From Fonsecaea monophora (Eukaryota; Ascomycota; Eurotiomycetes; Chaetothyriales; Herpotrichiellaceae), in NCBI RefSeq assembly GCF_001642475.1, contig NW_019173982.1:124001-188000 (forward strand): 64,000 nucleotides of DNA, read 5' to 3'. Below, piece by piece: positions 32,464 to 43,440 of this stretch. Position 1 is the stretch's first letter. Every line of letters starts with the position of its first letter. A program made the translations under genes and the position numbers. The notes beneath the pieces were generated by a model that was not told where the DNA came from, made no database searches, and was given only the letters and a program-made list of their open reading frames with translations.

Positions 32464-35400
32464 GGCTCGAATGAGGTTCGGTCATCCATTGGCTATAGCA
32501 ACGAGAGTCATCAGCCTTGGTCCAACAGTGCGCGCGGCCATCGTGCAGGTGGACACATCCGATTCAGAATCAATGTCGCTCATCAAGGCCCGATATCTCG
32601 TGATGGCAGGGCCGGCGATGGTTGCGCGTTGACGCAAGAACGTGGATGGTGTCGATGGGGGCAGGAGAGGTGAATGAGACGCGTCACAGGGGGATGCGAA
32701 GATCAATATCGGGCCGTCATGGGTAAAGTGATACGAGCCAAGTGAAGGGGCAACAGGCAAGCTTAGAAGACATCGGATAGGGCTACTTACCTGACTGGCA
32801 ATGTTTGAGTGGAATCGTCACAGGCGTAAAGGTATGCGAACCGATCGGAAAGTCGAGATTGGGACGATTTTCCTGAGGGCTGGGGGACGGCCGAAAAGGG
32901 TTTAGCCCCGGCGGCGTGTGACAACTGAGAAACTGGGAACTGCTGAGAGAAGAAGGTTAGCCACGCTTTGGGGGGTAGGTCAGAGTGACTGGCAATGAGG
33001 ATCATGGAGAGGGTCCCACTCAGGTCTATTGGGCCGTACGACACGATCTCAGGTGCATGTTTGATGGAAGGTAACAGGCGCTAGTGATGGATCTGTGGGC
33101 GGATGGCTTTGGGGAAAGGGAAGGAAGGCGAGAGGATGATGTGGTGGGCGAGCCATGTGCTGGTGTTCAATTCCGGCTGCTGCGAACCGGCCGGCAGAGG
33201 GAAGAACAAGACAAGCCCACTATGTTTTTGTGAAGTGCAAGGGGGAGTCGGCAGAGGGGCAGGCAAAAAAGGTTTCATGGGGGATCATAAGAAAAGGGAC
33301 GAGAGGCTTACCTTGTGGATGTGATTAGATGGATGGGTAGCGATTTGGATTTCCTTTCCCAAGGGTTGATGATACGTGGTGGTTTCGTACACTGCAGGGA
33401 ACAGAAAAGAGAACAATCACAACGAAACAAGGCGGGGTGGGAGACGATCGGCCAAAGGGATGACAAGCGATGGCCAGAGGACTGAGCTGACAACTGGGTT
33501 GAAAGGGAATGGTAATTGATGAAACACAAAACACCAAATGCCTGGAACCGGGGATAAACTGGTCAACAGGACAGGCACCGTAAAGGTTGGAATCGGGGGC
33601 AGGTCGAAAAAAAATGGGAGCCTAAAGAAAGCGCTTGGGAAGGGGGACAGGACACACAACCCAGAATGGAGAGAGGCGACTTAGAGGCGACAAAGTGACA
33701 AGAGTTGACAAGAGCAGCAGCTGGAGAGAGCTGAGACTTTGGCGCAGGCAGGGAGCGTGGTGGGCAAAAAGTGGGCAGTCTGGTGCCACTCGGATTTTCT
33801 TGGGGCAACGCGCAAAGGCCGGGCGAGGGGGCCTGGCCGCTAACTGGCCATCCGTGAATTCTCATTGGCCTTGGGGTGAATGCAGGGTTTTCCGGTGTGC
33901 GAAAAGAATAGCAACCAGCCATCCCAGTTTTTGCTCTTCCCTTGCCCGCTTTTGTCACGCTGGACTCGCTCACTGTGCCCCCATTTGCCGACGACTGCAG
34001 AAACTTGGGAATTCAGATGCCGCCCTATTGTCGTTTCAAGAAGGATACTCCGCGGGTGAGTTTTTGGTGTCCCTTGAAGACATCAGTCTGACCATCGCAG
34101 GGCGTCTTTTTTCTCCCACAACTCAGGTCTCGCTCCTGGGCGTTGCGGACTTGGACAAAACACGGGTTTCAAAATGCAGCAGAAACCAAATTGGGGCCGC
34201 ACCAAGCTCGTTTTCGGCTTAGGCCATGCTCCAAGTGCCTTGGTGTGCGATCACGAACCTAATCATCCCCCATCACGCTGAGCAAAGACAGCTCCGCTTC
34301 CCATGACAGCCACATTTGGAGCGACGAAGTGCCATGTGCTCTCCCACTTGGATGTGTATGTATGTGTCTCTGTTCACAAGTGTGTACTCAGTAAGCACAT
34401 ACAAAGCGTTTCATAACAGCTTTGTGTGTAGGGGGATTGACAAGAGAAGATGGCGGTGACAAACAAGAGGCCGGATATCGAACTCGAGTCGGTGGTCAGT
34501 CATTTATATGTCCTTTTCCCGTCAACAAGGTCATTCTTCAGCAGAAAATGCTCTTCAGACTGTGCTGGCCGGAGAATGTCTAGGGTGTTCTTGTCATCCC
34601 GTGTGTTGATAGATCAAAGCGGAGAGAGCGTAGAGCCCATCTGGAGGGTTGTAGAGAAAACGCTGTCGTGGACATGGTCTGGTACAACGACGAAAGGGGG
34701 ACATCGTCAGGGTCAAATTTAGAAGAAGAGGAAATCTGGTTATAGGAAGAGAAGAAGAAAAGGAAAATATCCAACAGGTAGCAGAATTCCAGGGCTTACA
34801 TAGTCGGATAGTGCCTCATTTCTGCTCAACCAGCTCAACCAGCTCATTGCTCATGCGCAAGCGGCCAGATATCGTCTGATTGGCAGATCCGCAAGTCTAG
34901 GTTCCTCGTTGCGGACAGGCTGAGTCCTTGTCGACACAAACCTTCGAATCGTGTCACACGCCAAACACTGTCTCAAGCGAACCTGGCGGGTTCTTTCATA
35001 TTGCCAGAACCAATGCAATCCAGCTCACTCACCCTGGTCCTGGATGGTTAGGCACATATCGTGCATGGTGCTGCGTGGCCCTCTATCTATTAGCTGCATG
35101 GGTCGCTCCTCCTTTCGGCTATGGACCGATGTGCTGCCAAAACTCTCAGCACCGCATGATACACTGCTGTCGGAGTGCTACCAGGCCCAACGCATTGCGG
35201 AGATGGCTTCCAATTTCTCAAAAGCGTGACACAATTCAAGTTCTCCAGACTCCTCGAATACTCTTGTCTAATTCAACCATGGAGATCCCTGGTCGGCGTG
35301 TCCCAAGGGCTCAGGGGAGCCGGGGGGGAAAGGAATTAGATCAACGGCGCGGGATCTTCCTTTTCGCAGCTATCCCTAAACCGACCGATCCAAAAAGCCG

Positions 35401-36032
35401 GGTCCGCATGCTTCCAGACAGAAACTGGCACCATCAAGTCACTTTACCCAGCTCTTTTCCATCCAGAGATAGTCAATCTCACCAGCATCTTGGACATGCA
35501 GATAGCAAAGGCTTATGCCTTCTAATTGTAGGGAGGGTTTGCCGAGTTCAGGTAAGAGGAAAGAAAGGCTGTCACCACTGTTGAGCCGTAAAGGGGCCGA
35601 CAAAACTGGTAGACAATTGCCAGCGTGCCGACCATAGCTAGGCAGCCTGAAGGCTTACAGGATGACTGGTCCATCAGATAAGAGGGCCTGCTAAGAGGCC
35701 AGCTGGTCGAAAAGTGCGGCTTGTGCAATGCTGCGTGGTCATTCGAGACGTCAAAGACCGAAGGCGGGCGAATCTGGCGACGGATATTCAGATTATCCGA
35801 TCCTGAATTCATTCTAGTCCAATATAGGACTAGTTCAATATCTCAAGCGGCGCGTCCCTGTGGCCGCCTTCAAGTTAGAACTTCAACTTGGGGGTCGTTC
35901 TACCGAGTCTGCGACCAACCGTTCTATCTTCCATTTGCTTTGGATTCTTCGTTGAGACTCTCGTAGTTCTCAAGTGACTTCAGCTGTTTCCTCCGTCTCC
36001 GTCTAAACAGGCCCCTCGACCTAGCAATCACC
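32464..36032. promoter_or_regulatory. Long divergent region, SWI1 leader / RPT3 promoter
   Basis: 3.6 kb with no gene I can support; open frames of 195 residues (33635) and 218 residues (34928) lack family resemblance. On the minus strand CAG|GTAAGT at 32790 and AAG|GTAAGC at 33311 look like 5' splice sites of introns in the SWI1 5' UTR. The plus-strand end holds the RPT3 promoter. Confidence 0.45.
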
Positions 36033-37451
36033 ATGGGCGACGTCCTTGTTGACAATCCCGCAAACACTGTTCCGCCTCACAAGAAACCACCCATTTCAGA
36101 TTCCATCCCGGATATCGATTCTTTGGAAGGAGCTGGTACAGATGGGGGTGACGAATACTCCACGTTGAAGAGGTTGCAAAGACATTTAGAGTAGGGATTT
36201 ATGCACTTGTCTGTGGTTACGCCACAGCTGACCATCCCAGATATATCAAGCTACAGGAAGAATATATCAAGGATGAACAGAGGTAGGCTAAATATCGTTG
36301 ACAGGCCGATGTGCTTGCTAACTTTCTTCCTAGATCGCTAAAGCGGGAGCTGGTGCGAGCGCAAGAGGAGATCAAGCGCATACAGAGCGTCCCCTTAGTC
36401 ATTGGCCAGTTCATGGAAGCTATCGATCAGAAGTAGGAGTGTATCTCTCTCACGCATATTCGGCCCGCTAATAGAATACAGCACCGGTATTGTCCAATCT
36501 TCTACCGGCTCCAACTATGTCGTCCGCATTCTTTCGACCCTCGACCGCGAAAAGCTTAAGCCGTCCTCCTCCGTGGCCCTCCACCGTCATTCCAATTCTC
36601 TTGTTGATATCCTACCTCCGGAAGCCGATTCTTCGATTGCGATGCTTGGAGCTGACGAGAAACCTGATGTAACGTATGCGGATGTCGGCGGTCTCGATAT
36701 GCAAAAACAGGAAATCCGCGAAGCAGTGGAACTGCCACTGACACACTTTGATCTCTACAAACAAATTGGCATTGACCCGCCACGAGGAGTCCTGCTCTAC
36801 GGCCCTCCGGGAACTGGGAAGACTATGTTGGTCAAGGCGGTTGCCAACAGCACGACTGCCAGCTTCATTCGGGTTGTCGGCTCCGAATTCGTCCAGAAAT
36901 ACCTGGGTGAAGGACCTCGCATGGTTCGAGATGTCTTCCGGATGGCGCGAGAGAATTCACCTGCTATCATTTTCATTGACGAGATCGATGCCATTGCTAC
37001 CAAGCGTTTTGACGCCCAGACAGGAGCAGATCGAGAGGTTCAGCGAATTCTTTTGGAACTCCTCAATCAGATGGACGGCTTCGACCAGACAAGCAATGTC
37101 AAAGTCATCATGGCTACAAATCGAGCCGACACCCTAGACCCTGCCTTACTCCGACCAGGTCGTTTAGATCGGAAAATCGAGTTTCCATCCCTGCGAGATC
37201 GCCGAGAACGACGGTTGATATTCAGTACAATTGCCAGCAAGATGTCATTGTCACCAGAGGTTGACTTGGATTCGTTAATTGTCAGGAACGATCCGTTGTC
37301 AGGAGCCATTATTGCGGCGATTATGCAAGAAGCCGGGTTGAGGGCAGTTCGCAAGAATCGGTACAACATCATCCAAGCTGATTTGGAGGACGCATATTCG
37401 AGTCAGGTCAAGGGAGCACAGGAGGCAGACAAGTTTGATTTCTACAGGTAA
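36033..37451 (+). CDS. RPT3: 26S proteasome regulatory ATPase Rpt3 (6B)
   Basis: Four exons, join(36033..36190, 36241..36282, 36334..36432, 36482..37451), 422 residues. All three introns are about 50 bases and in phase 2; exon 2 is only 42 bases. Order: coiled coil (LKRLQRHLEYIKLQEEYIKD), OB ring (VGYS-like SSTGSNYVVRIL), Walker A GPPGTGKTM near 207, Walker B IIFIDEIDA, arginine fingers in LLRPGRLDRK, and the C-terminal hydrophobic-Tyr-X tail FYR that opens the 20S gate. Rpt3 is one of six AAA ATPases that unfold substrates into the proteasome. The small domain (DPLSGAIIAAIMQEAGLRAVRKNRYNI) is a little divergent but intact. Confidence 0.95.
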
Positions 37452-39433
37452 AATGGGACACATTGGGTCAGGGCAGTCATGTACTTGGGGCTTGGGACAA
37501 CTCGATCGGGACAAGGCTGGAGTGCATTGCATTGGTGTGTCTCTGTTCGACAAGCGCACGCTAGATATCGCGGCATAAATTACATGCTCAAACAAAAGGG
37601 ATCTGTCGTATTAGGATCGTTGCTTAGCTCGAGCAACCCACGGTGATGGCGAACATTCTATTACTAATACTCGGTACACGTCCATGAGCATGCCCTGCCA
37701 GTACATTTTGTACACATTTTCTTGTGAGAATATGCAACAACGCACGTGATCTAATGCCGTTGGACGGCATTAGATCACGTGATAAGTGAGGTTTCCTTGT
37801 ACTACAGCGAAGTATACCTGATCGTAGGGCGAACATCAACACCACTCCTTTTCGTTTGGAGTTGGATTCTTTATGCTGGTTCAGGGGCAGTGACCAGTTG
37901 TCGAGGTATTAGGACGTAACATCCGGGAGAGGTGAGCACAGAGAACCTTGGAAAAGCGGTATATCCTCGCTACAATGCAAGTTAATCCCCTACAAGTAGA
38001 AGATCCATGCAATTGGGGGAGCGTGGCGTGCTTGCAGATGCGCTTCGATGCACCAAAACACACTTTATGGTGGTACTAAGGAAGAATATTGACAAGGGTG
38101 GCGTGGTGGGGTGGAATGAGTCCATACCCAACATAGACTAACCCGATGTACGTGCTGGGGCAATTTTCATCGACGATTGCGTCAGGATTGCGAGTCAAAA
38201 AGAAAAAGTGAACCGACACCCACAAGCCGCCAAGTAACAGGACAACCACAATAGGCTGGGGGTGGTCCTCCAAGTGGTCCTCTCCTGCCCCCCATTATTG
38301 TCTATTCTTTGCCTTTCCAACTATGAGTTATTCTCACCACCCCCGAGAGCCTAATGACCCAGAGAATCCTTCTTACAGGGGGGAATTTGGGGAGGAATGT
38401 ACCTCGTACACTACTCGTAGACGGTTTTGTCCCAGTCGGTGAACTCCCTCTGAAAGCTTCTTCTTATGCCGTCTGTTTTTCTACTCGTAGGTACTCGATA
38501 CAAGTCAACTTGGCCTCTAGTGTCTACATCTGCGTGCTGAGGTCATTGACATCTCTTTTTCACCCTGTTTCCAAACTTTCCCATCATCCTCTCCAATTCT
38601 CCTCTCTTGTGTTCCAGTTTGAGCCTCTTGAAACAAAAACCCACCACCCAAACTCGGTCATCAATCAAAAAGCATCACAACAATACTTTTCGATACTTTT
38701 TCTCGGGGCTATTGTAACCTCCCTAGGGCTCCCTGTATTCGCTCGATTTGTCGATCACGGGACTTTGAACCTCTTGTGTTGGGTCCTTTATCGGTTGTAT
38801 CACCAAGGCCGCAACAACACGTCATCACTCTCCTCTCCTCCTCTTCCTCCTCTTCTGAAACCCGCCTTCGACCCCCGATTCTGGCTGCGCCCTCGATCGC
38901 CCCTTCGTGTCGCCAATCTCACAAACCAAAATCGTTTGATATCCCAGATTTCGACTGGGTGTCAATCCGTGGAGAAGGGACTCGCTTGTAAAAGAAAGGC
39001 ATAGGGAGGTGTACGACTCGTCCGGTAAGTCGATGGGTGACAATTTCCCAGTCTTTGTGCAGGCCCGGAGGCAATTCCCGCCCGGCTGCGATCGAGTATT
39101 GGGGACTGGGCGGGTCGATATGAGTGGCGAGCAAAAGCGAAGCTCTGAATTCTGATGGGCTCCCTGGCTGGCGATCGCCATCCACTGCCGACTTCCTTGC
39201 TGACACGTCTCTGATTCGCAGGCTCCCTGGTTAAACCCACCCTTGCGCAGGCCGCTCGGACAAAGCCAACCCTGCTCCCTCAGGCTCGCCCCCCCCCCAA
39301 GCCTGCACTCCCTCGTCTGCCCTACCTCTAAAATATATGAGGCGCCAACGCCTTCCCAGCTCTATCGACGTCACTTCTGCAACGGCTGACGTTGTTTCCT
39401 CATCTACGTATTGCTTCATCCCATCCCGACAAT
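37452..39433. other. Intergenic region RPT3 to ATFA
   Basis: 2 kb without a supported gene. Contains the perfect inverted repeat at 37743-37781 and, in its last part, a CT-rich leader for the AtfA gene with upstream ATGs (one at 39337 opens a 61-codon frame overlapping the AtfA start). Confidence 0.45.
37743..37781. repeat. Perfect 18-base inverted repeat, 3-base loop
   Basis: Left arm CACGTGATCTAATGCCGT (37743-37760), loop TGG, right arm the exact reverse complement (37764-37781). Each outer end carries the palindrome CACGTG. It lies about 290 bases after the RPT3 stop codon and would form a strong hairpin in RNA or a cruciform in DNA. Confidence 0.95.
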
Positions 39434-41277
39434 ATGGCGAGTGCCGCAGTCGCAACTCAACCGTCACAACAACACCTTGGGGCTGGCCCAACTTCTCGTA
39501 CGTCGTCGCCTATGGACAATAAGAAAGCCACAGCGAAACAAGAAGGTTAGTCCATCTCGCCGCCCCCTTTTTGTAAAAATTTCTTTCATCCTCGCCCGCC
39601 CACACCCTCATCGTCGCGACATCATCATCATCAACCGCATGATGACGATTGTTTCATGCATCAATACAGCGCCGCCAGCCGCATTCTAGGGATCAATGCT
39701 GACCACTGTGACGCATGAATAGCATCCAAGGCATCCCCGTCGCAGGCTAAATCCTCGCTTCCAGGTACGCGTCGGCACGCGCCCATTGATTTGCTTGCGA
39801 AAAAATGTCAAAAAGAAAAAGAAAAAACCCATTGCTAATGCGCCAATGTAGAACCACAATCCACCTCGCTGGCCGAAGAACCCAAGCCCGTCGTTCAAGC
39901 ATCAGAACCCCTTGCGCCGCCGCCGCGACCCGCGCCCACCACTCAAGCAGAGACGCCCGACTACTTCTCGGCCCTTCACAACAACGGGAGCAGCATCGTT
40001 CAAGAATTCAATCCTTTCGAACAATCATTTGGAGCCCCCTCAACAGAGACGCCCGGCAAAAATCTGCTGCCTCCAGTCGCGGCTCTCACCTCTCCTGCCA
40101 TCCCTGGCACCAGTTCAACCGGAGGATACAATTGGCAAAGCTCTCTTCGGTCGGGGCCGCTGAGCCCTGCAATGTTGGCTGGACCACAGCAAGGTGACTA
40201 CTTTGACAGTATCGGTCGTGGCTTCCCCACGCCAAACGAGTCATCCCTTCGGACTGGCCTGACTCCGGGCGGTGGCGGGTCTATGTTCCCGGTCCCCAGC
40301 CCAAACTCACAAGCGCTCTTTAACTCTTTGCAAAGTGGCGGGGCCACTCCTGGTACCCTTGACTTTCATCGCACAGCCATCAACGCTGCTGCACGAAACA
40401 AGAACAACCAGTTTGCCAACACTTCCAACCCACAAGATACATCCACCAGCACTATGGACTCTGTGCACGACGCCACCGACGCTGCCAATGGCCTGTTTAT
40501 GCTCGCGAAAGGAGGCCAAGCTAATAATCAATTCGCGGTACCAAACCCGACATCCGTTCCAACTGCCCCAGACCAGAAACGGAACAGCAGTGACACGGGT
40601 GAGAGCGTTGAGAGCCCCCAGGAATCTAAGCCTACCACCCGTAGTGGCCGTGGTAAGAAGGCCGTGAAAACAGAAGCGGCCGGCAATCGAAGGAAATCTG
40701 AAGCAGGTGCTAAGGGAAGCAATAAACGTGCCAAGGGCAATTCCGGGGCTGCCAACGTCGATCCTGCCCTTGACCCTCACGAGGAGGAAGACGACGAAGA
40801 TGATGACAACAGTGATGATGGTGAAGAACACGGGAAAGCCACGACAACGACCAGCAACGGTAACAGCAAAAAGATGACCGATGAAGAGAAGCGGAGGAAT
40901 TTCCTTGAGCGCAATCGGTAAGTTCCATCAAAGCCCTCGCTTCTTGTCCCACGCACTAAACCTGTGATAGTGTTGCCGCCCTCAAATGTCGCCAGAGAAA
41001 GAAACAATGGCTGGCTAATCTCCAGGCCAAGGTGGAAATGTACTCTGCCGAAAATGACAGCCTCAACACCCAAGTTGCTCAGCTCCATGATGAAATTCGG
41101 AATCTCCGTACCCTTCTGATGGGCCATAAAGATTGTCCCGTCGGGCACGCCCAGGGTATTGGGCAATTTTTGAGTGGTATGCAAGACCCTAACGCATTTG
41201 GCAACCAACATGTCAACCCCTACGGAATGGGCTTGCCAAATGGCGCACCTCTACAACCTGGCATGCAGCGAACGTGA
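39434..41277 (+). CDS. atfA: ATF/CREB-type bZIP stress transcription factor (AtfA/Atf1)
   Basis: Four exons, join(39434..39545, 39723..39764, 39852..40917, 40971..41277), 508 residues; every junction keeps frame, and exon 2 is 42 bases. Family marks are the N-terminal aspartate/Pro-rich EFNPFEQSFG and LRSGPLSPAMLAGP elements, SSLRTGLTPGGGG, an acidic patch (HEEEDDEDDDNSDDGEEH), the basic region RRNFLERNRVAALKCRQRKK and a leucine zipper to about residue 460. AtfA acts downstream of the Hog1/SakA stress kinase and binds CRE-like sites in the nucleus (family knowledge); the N-terminal SP/TP sites fit such phosphorylation. The start at 39434 gives MASAAVATQPSQ. An overlapping upstream frame from 39337 may tune translation. 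Confidence 0.93.
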
Positions 41278-43440
41278 CCATGGCACACATAGCAGTGCTT
41301 TGCCAGGCGCGGAGGAACAAGTTACATTATTTTGCAAGACTAATATTACTCGTCATGAACATTCGACCATATTTATGCTTGCAGGGGCTTAACAGTGTGA
41401 GTACAGAGGCGTCGTTCACTTTCTGGGCGTAGGGAAGGTCTGGCCATCATGCAACAGGCTAGGGTTTCGATGATTTTGTCGCATCTTTCTCACGATGCGC
41501 TGTTGACTCTTTTTACTTTGTACATAAAATCTCCGGAGAATTGGGGCGGGAAGGGTTTTCTGTACAGCACCAGGCAAAAGAATAGCAACGGCGGTCTGTG
41601 AAAAATTCTTGGTGCGGCCCCATGGAGAGCAGTGTCTTTTTACCCTTTTGGCTCTTTGCTGATGCGTTATGCGAGAACATACACACACGCGCGCACATGT
41701 GGTTATGTGGGAGGGGGCAGATGGATATGATGAAACGTCCATGGCACAACGAAATGGGGAGAGGGAAGGAGAAGAGGCAAGGGTTCAAGGGTTGTCAAGC
41801 GGTTCCTCTGCAGGTGTCCTTTTCTCTCCTTACTAGAGAGGGATGGAGGAACAACACATGCAAAGGAACAAAGAGCTTACTTACCGGGCTACCTGGATCC
41901 TGGTGCAGAACGCGCACCTAGATACAGATAACATTGTAGGCTAGTTTGTTGAAAGGGAAAATGCTGATTTGATCAAGCGTCATTTTGATTGTTCATATTC
42001 TTCAATGAATCCCTAGGAATTAGGAATTGTTGGTCTTGTCTCGCGCAAGGCTCTAGATGTGACACCGTTAGGGTCTGGAGCCAGTCTCTATCGAACAGAA
42101 CAGCGAACCACATGCAACTTTTACTCGTCTCATACAATTATCATCCGCAAGCACTGGTGTGAGGGCGGGTTTCCACGTCATATCCCGGCGCGAGGCTTTG
42201 GAACAAGGGGGCCGACGAAGGAGAAAAGAGGGGAGGATAAAGTACAGTAAGAAGGAAGGGTAGGGAGAGCAATAACAAGAAGATACATAACTCCATTTCC
42301 CCCCCCCCCTCCCCTCCATGCCTTTGCCTTTGCCTTTGCCTCGCATCCCTAGGTATGCATATATATACATATATGGGTCAATCTGCTTGTCGCCACACAC
42401 AAAGGACATGGAACTATGCAACACTGCTGAGAGACAGCGGTGGGAAAGGGCACAAAGTGTTGTAGCTAACCAAAACCGCCCCGCGCCATCAATGATCGAC
42501 TTGGCATTCCACTGCCACGAGAGAACCATAAGGTCAAAAGGACATTTCCAAGCCCTTGCCTACATGCCGCTCGACAGAGCCTGAGCAACTAACTTCTCCC
42601 AGATTCTGGTATGAACGTCCTCGAGCAACTAGTCTTCCATTACTGTCCAATTTTAAGGGACTATCCTGCCCCGGGCATGGGGTAAAGGACGGCATTTTGG
42701 TGGAGGAATGAATGCCGATCAGGAGGGTGGAATAGACGTCTGGAGGGGGCGGGGCGAAGAAATCAGCGGTAGTCTCGAGCGACAAGTTGACGGATCAGAT
42801 AACAGGAGAAGAAACGGGAGGAGAAGACCAAGGCTAGACAGCAAAGAACCTTGCGCTTGTGAATTCTTCTTGGGTTGCGTTCAACCCTCAGGCTGACAAT
42901 CGAATATAAATTGACCAAATATAGTCACTAACAGGGGTTGTGGGAATAGATTTCATTTTTTATACCTCGCGACAGGGGGGACGAAGCTCCGCATGTTACC
43001 AAGGCTTTGCTCTGTTCAAGATTGTGTTTATAATCGGCGATTCATAAAGTGAGTACCTACGCTACCTAGCTCTGGACATTTTAATCAGTAGTAGGTACAA
43101 AGTTATAGGTGCTTTCCTGCAGCGTTTTTGATCCGGTGTTCTAGAAAAGAAATAAGCTTATTTTGAAGATTATGCTGGCGCAAATGACTTTATGTAGGAG
43201 CAACGTTTTCCCTGCTTATCACACTTGTGCCTTGGCAGGTCCGAAGATTCCTTTGACATGAAAACAATCTTTCGGTACCGATGGCTTTCCTTCATCATAG
43301 ATTTCTTGTATTTTGGTCATCTCGCAAGCCTCGCCACGCCACGCCAAGCCGTCGCCTCGCAAGGGCTTCGTTCGCAAGGCTGTCAAATACAGTAGGTTTG
43401 CAAGGATGACTGCTTCTATAGTTGGGCCGCTTGCGACGAT
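41278..43440. other. Convergent 3' region of atfA and the PLP decarboxylase gene
   Basis: 2.2 kb with no gene visible. Holds simple sequence: a run of C then TTTGCC repeats at 42300-42341, and an AT/TA tract near 42357-42375. Confidence 0.5.
42300..42341. repeat. C-run and TTTGCC simple repeat
   Basis: A C-rich run broken by single T residues is followed by about three TTTGCC units. Confidence 0.7.

Noticed and set aside
33635..34222. 195-residue plus-strand open frame
   Set aside because: Overlaps the probable 5' UTR of SWI1 on the other strand and has no family features.
34928..35584. 218-residue plus-strand open frame in the SWI1/RPT3 gap
   Set aside because: Biased composition with many His, Cys and Ser, no domain, and no promoter or splice context; treated as chance.
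38354..39004. 216-residue plus-strand open frame before atfA
   Set aside because: Looks like a translated CT-rich leader (Ser/Leu/Pro); no conserved motif.
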